From assembly GCA_005879435.1 (NCBI GenBank), contig VBKX01000322.1, forward strand, positions 1 to 6,774: DNA of 6,774 bases, read 5' to 3'. This document shows positions 1 to 5,691 of this stretch, piece by piece (position 1 is the stretch's first letter; each line of letters starts with the position of its first letter). The notes under the pieces are model-generated. The model saw only the letters and a list, made by a program, of their open reading frames with translations, did not search any database and was not told where the DNA came from. This DNA comes from Deltaproteobacteria bacterium. Its GTDB lineage: Bacteria > Desulfobacterota > Binatia > UBA9968. A program made the position numbers and the translations under genes.

Positions 1-141
1 CCGAACGAAAGTATCCTTCCCCTTCGTGTCTTGCTTGCCAAGCATCTGTTGGAAAGAAACGGCGGGCAATTCGGCATCGATCAATCCGACGGCGATACAG
101 AAATAGTGAGAATGGAGTTTCCGATTGCAGAGCACCGATAA
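1..141 (+). CDS. Probable sensor histidine kinase, C-terminal end only
   Basis: Frame 1 is open from the first base to a TAA at 139-141, giving 46 residues that begin PNESILPLRVLLAKHL and end MEFPIAEHR. The segment LLAKHLLERNGGQFGI, followed some 15 residues later by a beta strand ending in FPI, resembles the last helix and strand of a HATPase_c domain, where kinases typically read 'xxIVExHGGxIxxxS...FxxxLP'. The diagnostic N, G1 and F boxes lie upstream of the window, so the assignment rests on this tail and on context. The next gene, 10 nt downstream (or overlapping by 17 nt if its TTG start is used), is an NtrC-family response regulator, the usual partner of such a kinase. The preceding G2-like glycines are poorly conserved in the visible part. 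It could be a divergent or ligand-sensing ATPase domain, but a kinase is the best fit. Confidence 0.68.
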   Translation, partial: PNESILPLRVLLAKHLLERNGGQFGIDQSDGDTEIVRMEFPIAEHR

Positions 142-151
142 AAAAGCCGAC

Positions 152-1558
152 ATGAGCCAACCGTTGATATTGGTCGTTGATGATGAAGCGGGGGTGCGTC
201 AATCCTTGCAATTGGTTTTTAACAAGTCTTACCGCGTTATCGAGGCTCCGACTGCCGACGATGCGATCCAAAAAGTAGCCGACGAGGCGCCGGATGTCGT
301 GCTGCTGGACATCATGATGCCGGGCACGGACGGGCTCGCTGTCTTAAAGCAAATTAAATCGCTTTCTGCCGATTGTCAGGTCATTATGCTGACCGGCCTT
401 AACACGGCGCGCACCGCTTTTGCGGCCAAAGGTACGGGCGCCTTCGACTATGTGACGAAACCGTTCGACGTTGAAGAGCTCCGTTTGCGTGTCGAACATG
501 CCATGGAAAAAGTGCAACTGTCGCGCGAGTTGGAGCGGCTCAAGGAAGAAGTCGGGCGCAAATATGGTGTTGACCATGTTATCGGCAAGTCGAAACAGAT
601 CATCGATGTGTTTAAGGCGGTGAGCATGGTGGCCGCCAAAAAGAGCACGGTTTTAATTACCGGCGAGAGCGGTACCGGCAAGGAGCTTATCGCCCGCGCG
701 ATTCACTATAATAGCGATCGGCGTTCGAAGCCGTTCGTCGTGGTCAATTGCGCTGCGCTGCCGGACACGCTCATCGAAAGTGAGTTGTTCGGGTACGAGC
801 GGGGTGCGTTTACTAACGCTTCGCAGAAGAAGCTGGGACGATTCGAATTGGCGCACAGTGGCACGCTCTTTCTCGATGAGATCGGCGAGCTGAATCTCGG
901 AACCCAAGCGAAGTTTTTGCGGGCTATCGAACAAGAAACTTTTACCCGTCTCGGCGGAACAGACGAGATCAAAGTCGACGTCCGCGTGATCGCCGCGAGC
1001 AATCGAGACCTAGAACAGATGGCCAAGGCTGCAGAGTTTCGCCCTGACTTGTTTTATCGGCTCAACGTAGTGTCTCTCTTTCTACCGCCGCTGAGGGAAC
1101 GGCGCGAAGATATCGCTCTGCTGCTTGATCACTTCGTGCGGCTCAAAGCGCAGGAGCATTCTATCGCGGTGAAGAACCTCTCTCCGGAAGTCGTGGATTT
1201 TTTTACCTCCTACGCTTGGCCCGGGAATATTCGCGAACTGGAAAATCTGGTCGAGCGACTAACCATCCTGACACCGCACGAAACGATTTTGCTGCGTGAT
1301 CTGCCCCTCGGCATGCGATCCACGGATCAGACCGCCACTCTTAAGGAGGATGTGCTGAACGGGTCTCGTCCTCTCAGCGATGCCGTCGATGAGTTTGAGC
1401 GGGAATTGATCGTGAAAGCCCTGCAGCGTACCGGTTTTAATCAAACGAAGGCAGCGTCGCTTTTGGGCACTAGCCGGCGGATCTTGAAATACCGGATCGA
1501 AAAACTAAAGATCAATGATCCGAATGATTCCGAAGCGGAAGTGAAATTATCGACATAA
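152..1558 (+). CDS. Sigma-54-dependent NtrC-family response regulator with GAFTNA loop
   Basis: This is a 468-residue activator of sigma-54 RNA polymerase, the usual size for the family. The N-terminal receiver (about 4-120) has acidic residues D10/D11, phospho-acceptor D53 in LLDIMMPG, T81 and K103 (TKPFD). The AAA+ domain (about 140-375) has Walker A GESGTGKE at 171-178, Walker B GTLFLDE at 237-243, arginine-finger region FRPDLFYR at 296-303 and the WPGNIRELEN sensor II motif near 356. A Fis-type helix-turn-helix (about 415-454, GFNQTKAASLLGTSRRILKYRI) binds enhancer DNA. The loop that contacts sigma-54 is GAFTNA (218-223) rather than GAFTGA. ATG 152 gives the classic start MSQPLILVVDDE. 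A TTG at 125, with GGAG at 114-117 spaced 7 nt, is a real alternative that adds 9 residues and overlaps the upstream gene. It probably works with the kinase just upstream. Confidence 0.95.
   Translation: MSQPLILVVDDEAGVRQSLQLVFNKSYRVIEAPTADDAIQKVADEAPDVVLLDIMMPGTDGLAVLKQIKSLSADCQVIMLTGLNTARTAFAAKGTGAFDYVTKPFDVEELRLRVEHAMEKVQLSRELERLKEEVGRKYGVDHVIGKSKQIIDVFKAVSMVAAKKSTVLITGESGTGKELIARAIHYNSDRRSKPFVVVNCAALPDTLIESELFGYERGAFTNASQKKLGRFELAHSGTLFLDEIGELNLGTQAKFLRAIEQETFTRLGGTDEIKVDVRVIAASNRDLEQMAKAAEFRPDLFYRLNVVSLFLPPLRERREDIALLLDHFVRLKAQEHSIAVKNLSPEVVDFFTSYAWPGNIRELENLVERLTILTPHETILLRDLPLGMRSTDQTATLKEDVLNGSRPLSDAVDEFERELIVKALQRTGFNQTKAASLLGTSRRILKYRIEKLKINDPNDSEAEVKLST
803..820 (+). other. Variant sigma-54 contact loop (GAFTNA)
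   Basis: The codons ggt gcg ttt act aac gct encode GAFTNA. The AAC at 815-817 replaces the second glycine of the GAFTGA signature of bacterial enhancer-binding proteins. The Phe and Thr that make the key sigma-54 contacts are kept, so the protein should still engage sigma-54. Confidence 0.85.
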
Positions 1559-1562
1559 AAGC

Positions 1563-1572
1563 ACAAATTTGT
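1563..1572. promoter_or_regulatory. Perfect palindrome upstream of sigma-54 promoter (candidate activator site)
   Basis: ACAAATTTGT is a perfect 10-bp palindrome. It extends to a 14-bp near-palindrome (GCACAAATTTGTTC, 1561-1574) with one mismatched pair. Its centre lies about 107 bp upstream of the start site predicted from the -24/-12 element, within the range where NtrC-family dimers usually bind. That it is an enhancer site is inference. Confidence 0.35.
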
Positions 1573-1604
1573 TCCCACAACTCTCTTCGCTAGCCCTCAT
1601 TTCG

Positions 1605-1620
1605 TAGAAATACCTTTCTA
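1605..1620. promoter_or_regulatory. Second dyad (TAGAAA-N4-TTTCTA), candidate operator
   Basis: TAGAAA (1605-1610) and TTTCTA (1615-1620) form a perfect 6-bp inverted repeat around TACC, centred about 62 bp before the predicted transcription start. The AT-rich stem is too weak for an intrinsic terminator and has no U-tract, so a protein-binding site is the better guess. Confidence 0.3.
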
Positions 1621-1648
1621 AATTAGCCGTTTGCCACTATCGAAACGA

Positions 1649-1664
1649 TGGCATGTTACTTGCT
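1649..1664 (+). promoter_or_regulatory. Sigma-54 (-24/-12) promoter of the receiver-kinase gene
   Basis: TGGCATGTTACTTGCT matches the sigma-54 consensus TGGCAyG-N4-TTGCw at every conserved position, with the invariant GG at 1650-1651 and GC at 1662-1663 correctly spaced. Transcription would start near 1675. That is only about 4 nt before the ATG at 1679 and downstream of the ATG at 1667, so the message would be nearly leaderless. The gene immediately upstream encodes a sigma-54 activator, which strengthens the call. Confidence 0.7.
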
Positions 1665-1678
1665 CGATGTCTTTGGTC

Positions 1679-2800
1679 ATGGACATCAGCAAACCCAGTA
1701 TCCTAGTGGTTGACGACGAGATGGGTCCACGAGAGTCATTAAAGATGATTCTCAACCCCTACTACAATGTTCATACTGCGGACCGTGGCACCCAGGCGGT
1801 TGAAATGCTCAAACAGGTGCCGGTTGATCTCGTCACCGTAGATCTCAAGATGCCGGGCTTTAGCGGCATCAACGTGCTGGAGAAGGTCAAACAGCATGAT
1901 CCCGACATCGAGGCGATCATTATCACCGGATACGGGTCGCTGGATACCGCGATCGAGGGACTTCGTCTCGGCGCCTTCGACTACATTTCAAAACCCTTCG
2001 ACGTCAATCACATTCTCTCGCTGGTCCGGCGGGGATTGGAGCGGCGCACGGCAAAGGCGCGTCTCCGACAAGTCAAATCGGATTTTCTGTCCAACATCTC
2101 GCACGAATTGAGAACGCCGCTGAGTGTCGTCGTCGGATTCGTTTACCTATTGCTCAACCAGGTGATCGGCAAGCTTTCCGACGAACAGCAAAAGGTTCTC
2201 GAAACGGTGTACCGCAACTCCGAGGAACTGCTCGAGCTGATCGATAACGTGTTATGGATGACTTCGCTCAATGCCGGAGACGCCAATGCGACCTTGGAAA
2301 AATTTGACGCCCGCGAGGTGGTCAACGAGACGCTGAAACGCCACGAGAAGATGATTCTTGCGAAAGGGCTACAAGTCAACGTTCATGGGACGGATCGTGA
2401 TCTCGCGTTGGTCAGCGACCGAGCAAAGATCGAACGGGTTTTTCAGAATGTCTTCAATAACGCCGTCAAATTTACCGCCCATGGTGAGATCAACGTCAAG
2501 GTGCAAGCAACGGCCGACAAGAGCGGCGTCGAATTTGAAATTATCGACACGGGAGTCGGTATCGAAGAAAGTAAGATTGATTCGATCTTTGAGCCTTTCC
2601 ACCAGGCCGATACGTCGGTGCAACGGGCTTATTCAGGTCTTGGCCTCGGTCTGACCGTAGCTCGGCGCATGGCAGAACTCGTCGGCGGGAAATTGTCCGT
2701 AAGCAGCAAGGCTGGATCAGGCACCCGGGTGACGATGACGTTTCCGTCTCAAGCCAATGCCACCACGCCTTTGGTTGCGGACCAGCGCAAATACGGCTGA
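1679..2800 (+). CDS. Receiver-histidine kinase hybrid (REC-HisKA-HATPase_c), cytoplasmic
   Basis: This 373-residue signalling protein has an N-terminal receiver rather than a sensor domain. The receiver (about 5-120) has D12/D13, phospho-acceptor D55 (TVDLKMPG), T83 and K105 (SKPFD). A HisKA helix follows with the H-box FLSNISHELRTPL, phosphorylated histidine H142. The HATPase_c domain shows the N-box NVFNNAVKFT (about 257-266), G1 DTGVGI (290-295), an F-box EPFHQ and G2 SGLGLGL (319-325). No membrane segment or signal peptide is visible, so it should be cytosolic. This layout suggests that another kinase phosphorylates the receiver, which then controls autophosphorylation at H142. ATG 1679 gives MDISKPSILVVDDE and is the only start downstream of the predicted sigma-54 transcription start. 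ATG 1667 and TTG 1631 are in frame, and none of the three has a convincing ribosome binding site. It ends in TGA, and the next gene converges on it. Confidence 0.93.
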   Translation: MDISKPSILVVDDEMGPRESLKMILNPYYNVHTADRGTQAVEMLKQVPVDLVTVDLKMPGFSGINVLEKVKQHDPDIEAIIITGYGSLDTAIEGLRLGAFDYISKPFDVNHILSLVRRGLERRTAKARLRQVKSDFLSNISHELRTPLSVVVGFVYLLLNQVIGKLSDEQQKVLETVYRNSEELLELIDNVLWMTSLNAGDANATLEKFDAREVVNETLKRHEKMILAKGLQVNVHGTDRDLALVSDRAKIERVFQNVFNNAVKFTAHGEINVKVQATADKSGVEFEIIDTGVGIEESKIDSIFEPFHQADTSVQRAYSGLGLGLTVARRMAELVGGKLSVSSKAGSGTRVTMTFPSQANATTPLVADQRKYG

Positions 2801-2917
2801 TGGCTGATGCATGCGGCGCCGCGCTACGATGCGATTTATAGGTACGCGTTTTGATGGTGCGGCTAAATTACCGGCTTTGCGGCTGCTTTCAAACCAGCTG
2901 CATTTCACATAACCGCA
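2801..2917. other. Convergent intergenic region, no clear terminator
   Basis: These 117 bases separate the 3' ends of the receiver-kinase and pyrR genes. They hold a perfect 10-bp palindrome GCGGCGCCGC (2813-2822) and some weak GCTG/CAGC pairings, but no stem followed by a T-tract on either strand. No small gene is supported. Confidence 0.4.
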
Positions 2918-3460
2918 TTATTGGAATACGACTTCGTCGGTTTTGTCGATTTCTTTAAGCCTCACCTGGACGTTGCCCGAGGCAGCCAAGCTGATCTTCT
3001 TGCCGACATAGTTCGCGGCGATAGGCAATTCCCGCCCGCCCCGGTCGATCATGACTGCGAGATGGATCATGCGCGGCCGGCCGAGGTCGATCAAATGATC
3101 GACCGCTGCGCGCACCGTCCGTCCTGTATTGAGCACGTCGTCGAAAAGCACGACGATTTTGTTGGCAATGTCGAAAGGGATGCGCGTGTGATCGATGGTG
3201 CCCCCAGGCAACAGCGCGTTTAAATCGTCTCGATACAATGTGATATCCATCTCGCCGACGGGGATTTCTTTGCCATGACGTTTCTTGATAAATTCGGCGA
3301 GCCGTTTCGCAACGTAGGGTCCGCGAGTGCGGATGCCGATAAAAACGATTTGATCCAGGTTGCCGTAAGTTTTCGTCATCTCTCTGGCAAAGCGTTCGAG
3401 AATAACTTTGATTTGGGCGGCGTTGAGTAGTCGTTTGCTCTTGATTCTAGAGGTTTTCAT
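2918..3460 (-). CDS. pyrR: PyrR-type phosphoribosyltransferase (pyrimidine regulator / uracil phosphoribosyltransferase)
   Basis: This 180-residue protein has the length and motif order of PyrR. It shows GIRTRGPYVAKRLAE near 42, VGEMDITLYRDDL near 68, the PRPP-binding loop VVLFDDVLNTGRTVRAA around 102-118, and the tail LIDLGRPRMIHLAVMIDRGGRELPI. PyrR proteins bind pyr mRNA leaders in Gram-positive bacteria, and many also make UMP from uracil and PRPP. No PyrR-type leader hairpin is apparent in the window, so regulation by RNA binding cannot be claimed and an enzymatic salvage role is equally possible. ATG 3460 is preferred. A TTG at 3466 would add two residues. The start lies inside the last codons of the upstream amidase (14-nt overlap with its stop at 3447-3449), so the two genes are probably co-transcribed and translationally coupled. 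If the amidase stop at 4071 is real, ribosomes terminate about 600 nt early, which could reduce this coupling. Confidence 0.9.
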   Translation of the reverse strand: MKTSRIKSKRLLNAAQIKVILERFAREMTKTYGNLDQIVFIGIRTRGPYVAKRLAEFIKKRHGKEIPVGEMDITLYRDDLNALLPGGTIDHTRIPFDIANKIVVLFDDVLNTGRTVRAAVDHLIDLGRPRMIHLAVMIDRGGRELPIAANYVGKKISLAASGNVQVRLKEIDKTDEVVFQ

Positions 3461-4745
3461 TGGCAACTCGAATCATGGTTTCCATAAGCAGTTGGGCACC
3501 GAGAGCGATATCGCCGGGATCAGTCCATTCGAGCGGGTTATGGCTGATGCCGCGACGGCTCGGTATGAAAATCATGCCGGCAGGTGTAATCTTCGCCATC
3601 TGCATGGCGTCGTGCCCCGCGCCGGACGGCATAATTTCGTAATCGATTCTCTTGTCATCGCAGAGCGTGCGAGTTACGCGCAGCAACCGCCTATCGAGCG
3701 GTACGGGATTCTCTGCCCGGATGTTCAGAACTTTAACGCCGATGTCGCGCTTGAGCGCAATCTGTTCGGCGCGCTCCTTAACCATCTTCGCAACTTTGTC
3801 CTTCGATTGAGCGGACGTGCTGCGGATATCGATCGAGAGCTCGGCTCTTCCCGGCACGGCGTTGATCACGCCGGGTTCGATCTTCATGGCGCCGACAGTG
3901 CCCACGACTCGGCCTCTGGCCATGGAGGAAAATTTCCGGCAAACAGTTTCCACATATTCGATCAGCTGCGCCGACGCAACCAATGCGTCTTTGCGCATGT
4001 CCATCGGTGTGGTGCCTGAGTGATCGGCGCGCCCCTTGAAGATCACTTTGAAGCGGCTCGGCGCGGCAATTCAAGTCACGAGCCCAATTTTCTTCGCTTT
4101 TGCCTCGAGGATCGGACCCTGCTCGATATGAAGTTCCATGTAAGCCTTAAGGCTTTTCGACGGGCGCTGCAGTTGATGGAGATTTCGCGGTAAGATGCCC
4201 AAGCTGGAAAGCACATCCGCCAGTTTCGTTCCTTGAGGGTCCACGGCATGGGTCAAATCTTTCGGATGCACTTCGCCGGCGACGAGGCTGCTGCCGAGCG
4301 TCGAGAAACCAAATCGGCTGGGCTCTTCACCTACGAAACAGACGACTTCGAGGGGCGAGCGCACGGATATTTTGTTTTCTCTTATGGTGCGCACCGCTTC
4401 GAGCGCCCCGATCACACCGACGGGACCGTCGTATTTGCCGCCGTGAATGACCGTGTCGAGATGCGAGCCGGCCAAAACCGCGGGCGCCTTCGGATCACTG
4501 CCCTCCAACCGGCCAAAGATGTTACCTATGCCGTCGATATGTATTTGAAGCTCCGCCTGGCGCATCAGGTGAATCAACACCTGACGGCTTCGCAATTCTT
4601 TGATCGAGAAAACCAAGCGCGTCACCCCACCGCGGTCGCCGATGCCGATGCGGCCGATGGCGTTTAGATCGCGCATGAGGCGCCGTTTATTGACGGTCGG
4701 AACAATGACTGGAGCCGAGCTCGCGGCAGCTGGACGTCGCTTCAT
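3447..4745 (-). pseudogene. Hydantoinase/carbamoylase-family M20 amidase interrupted by one in-frame TGA
   Basis: Reading through one stop gives a 432-position protein of the N-carbamoyl-L-amino acid hydrolase / allantoate amidohydrolase / beta-ureidopropionase type, zinc- or manganese-dependent enzymes that split N-carbamoyl compounds. The expected metal and catalytic residues are present: H95 in GSHLDTV, D106 in GGKYDG, E140/E141 in GEEPSRFG, H206 in ELHIEQGP, and H402 in SHNPLEW. GRADHSGTTPMD (about 238-249) opens the lid/dimerisation domain. The only lesion is TGA at codon 225, between KIGLVT and IAAPSRF, with the same frame open on both sides and no frameshift. Without readthrough the product would be the 224-residue catalytic N-half, lacking the lid and the final ligand. 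ATG 4745 is chosen because the TTG at 4793 falls inside a hairpin and would add 16 unconserved residues. The 3' end overlaps pyrR. The exact substrate cannot be told from sequence. Confidence 0.85.
4071..4073 (-). other. In-frame TGA codon inside the amidase gene
   Basis: On the minus strand the codons read CTC GTG ACT TGA ATT GCC GCG CCG, i.e. L V T stop I A A P. Family members usually carry a small residue (Ala, Gly, Cys or Ser) at this junction between the catalytic and lid domains. TGC, TGT or GGA to TGA would be a single change. Confidence 0.9.
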
Positions 4746-4771
4746 TCGCGAGCATACTACCAGCTTCCGCT

Positions 4772-4798
4772 GCGGCTGAAAATCTGTTTTCAAGCCGC
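4772..4798. promoter_or_regulatory. 11-bp dyad with 4-nt loop in the divergent amidase/pyrE region
   Basis: GCGGCTGAAAA (4772-4782), loop TCTG (4783-4786) and TTTTCAAGCCGC (4787-4798) pair over 11 bp with a single bulged A. No T-tract follows on either strand, and no gene ends here, so it is not a terminator. It sits between two divergent starts: 27 nt upstream of the amidase ATG and just upstream of the candidate pyrE promoter. It could be an operator or a leader hairpin of the amidase-pyrR message. The binding factor is unknown. Confidence 0.5.
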
Positions 4799-4806
4799 CA
4801 GCTTTA

Positions 4807-4835
4807 TTGGAAACAACGTACCGCTATGTTATAGC
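4807..4835 (+). promoter_or_regulatory. pyrE: Candidate sigma-70 promoter for pyrE
   Basis: TTGGAA (4807-4812) and TATAGC (4830-4835) are spaced 17 bp, and each matches its consensus box at four of six positions. Transcription from about 4842 would leave a leader of roughly 26 nt before ATG 4868. The match is moderate and could be chance. Confidence 0.3.
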
Positions 4836-4867
4836 CAGCCTATCCCGCGCATTTGAAAGGTAACTCT

Positions 4868-5536
4868 ATGAGCGAAGTTTCCAAGAAAGTCGCCGAGATG
4901 CTGTTAGCCACCGAGTCGATCGCGGTCTATAAAGACAAACCCTTCGTGTTTGTCTCGGGCCGCATCTCGCCGGTCTATATCGACTGCCGAAAGCTTTTGT
5001 CGTTTGCGCCACAGCGCGAATACATCGTTACCACGTTGGCAAAAAAAGCGGAAACGGACATCGGATTGGACCATATCGATGTCGTCGCCGGCGGCGAAAC
5101 GGCCGGGATTCCCTACGCGTCTTTTGTTTCGCACCTGATTAGAAAGCCGATGATTTATATTCGCAAACAGCCGAAAGGTTATGGCGGCACCAAGCAAATC
5201 GAAGGGATTCTGGAGCCGGGCAAACGCGTGATGCTGGTCGAAGATCTGATTACGGACGGCCTGAGCAAGCTGCGTTTCAATATCGGGATTCGTGGCGCGG
5301 GAGCCAAAATGACCAGCTGCCTCTGTGTCTTCGATTACGCCTCGGATCGCTTGAACCTGCATGAAGGCAAAATCAATCTTGCAAAGAATGATATCGCGCT
5401 ACACGTGCTCGCCAATTGGGACGATGTCTTGGATACCGGTTTAAGCAAGAGTTATTTCAGCGCAGAGTCGAGCAAGCAAATCATTGACTTCCTCAAGGAT
5501 CCCGAGAACTGGGGCCGCAAAATGGGATTTGTGTAA
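4868..5536 (+). CDS. pyrE: Orotate phosphoribosyltransferase
   Basis: This 222-residue enzyme joins orotate to PRPP, giving orotidine 5'-phosphate in de novo pyrimidine synthesis in the cytosol. Motifs in order are SGRISPVYIDCRKLLS (about 30-45), AGGETAGIPYA (about 74-84), the catalytic loop YIRKQPKGYGG (about 97-107, with R99, K100 and K103), and the PRPP loop VMLVEDLITDGLSK (about 121-134, acidic pair E125/D126). The VEDL-TDG-SK form of the PRPP loop resembles the subtype I recall from alphaproteobacteria rather than E. coli VDDVITAGTA. The loop histidine of the E. coli type is Tyr here, and the residue after TDG is Leu. ATG 4868 is chosen because GAAAGG (4855-4860) sits 7 nt upstream; an earlier in-frame start at 4853 would bury that site. 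It is transcribed divergently from the amidase-pyrR pair, so two pyrimidine-linked phosphoribosyltransferases flank the amidase. It ends in TAA. Confidence 0.93.
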   Translation: MSEVSKKVAEMLLATESIAVYKDKPFVFVSGRISPVYIDCRKLLSFAPQREYIVTTLAKKAETDIGLDHIDVVAGGETAGIPYASFVSHLIRKPMIYIRKQPKGYGGTKQIEGILEPGKRVMLVEDLITDGLSKLRFNIGIRGAGAKMTSCLCVFDYASDRLNLHEGKINLAKNDIALHVLANWDDVLDTGLSKSYFSAESSKQIIDFLKDPENWGRKMGFV

Positions 5537-5577
5537 GCATATTGGGTCAGTTTCGGGTCTCGCATTCAATGCCGCAA

Positions 5578-5606
5578 GTTCAATTTAAAACGTTCAAATC
5601 GTTCAA
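5578..5606 (+). repeat. Short GTTCAA repeats beside the palindromic element
   Basis: GTTCAA occurs at 5578-5583, 5592-5597 and 5601-5606. The last two belong to a 9-nt period (CGTTCAAAT, CGTTCAAGC), followed by a degenerate third unit CGTCAGGAT ending at 5617. The repeats end three bases before the 20-bp inverted repeat. Confidence 0.5.
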
Positions 5607-5620
5607 GCCGTCAGGATTAA

Positions 5621-5665
5621 GGGGACCGGCTACTTTTCAATATTTTTGAAAAGTAGCCGGTCCCC
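5621..5665. repeat. Perfect 20-bp inverted repeat, REP/MITE-like palindromic element
   Basis: The left arm GGGGACCGGCTACTTTTCAA (5621-5640) and its exact reverse complement (5646-5665) flank a 5-nt TATTT loop. The arms have no mismatch. There is no T-tract after the stem, so it is not a typical intrinsic terminator, although it lies between two genes on the same strand. The arm resembles, from memory, abundant intergenic palindromes of environmental proteobacteria that are attributed to REP-associated tyrosine transposases (RAYT). No transposase gene is present here. Confidence 0.8.
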
Positions 5666-5691
5666 GCTTCTCCGTTGAGTATGAGGCCGCT

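Noticed and set aside
1631..1678. N-terminal extension of the receiver-kinase from TTG 1631 or ATG 1667
   Set aside because: The extra residues are outside the receiver fold, they overlap the -24/-12 element, and there is no ribosome binding site. ATG 1679 gives a standard receiver start.
2795..2808. Tandem GGCTGAT-GGCTGAT spanning the stop of the receiver-kinase gene
   Set aside because: Two copies of a 7-mer are easily produced by chance or slippage, and nothing links them to a function.
2813..2822. GCGGCGCCGC palindrome as a bidirectional terminator
   Set aside because: A self-complementary 10-mer without a loop or T-tract cannot form a typical terminator hairpin.
3408..4019. 203-codon plus-strand open frame opposite pyrR and the amidase
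   Set aside because: It is a shadow of the conserved minus-strand M20 amidase, with no recognisable motif and no ribosome binding site.
4071..4073. Genome-wide reassignment of TGA to a sense codon
   Set aside because: The receiver-kinase gene ends naturally at TGA 2798-2800 right after a complete HATPase domain, Trp is encoded by TGG throughout, and no other gene here has an internal TGA.
4233..4667. 144-codon plus-strand open frame opposite the amidase N-half
   Set aside because: The minus strand here encodes the conserved metal-binding motifs, and the plus-strand product resembles nothing.
4746..4867. PyrR-type attenuator in the pyrE leader
   Set aside because: No PyrR-binding loop consensus and no terminator with a U-tract is visible. 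The leader from the candidate promoter is only about 26 nt.
5621..5665. The 20-bp hairpin as an intrinsic terminator of pyrE
   Set aside because: The stem is followed by CGCTTC, not a T-tract. The loop-side T-run lies inside the structure.
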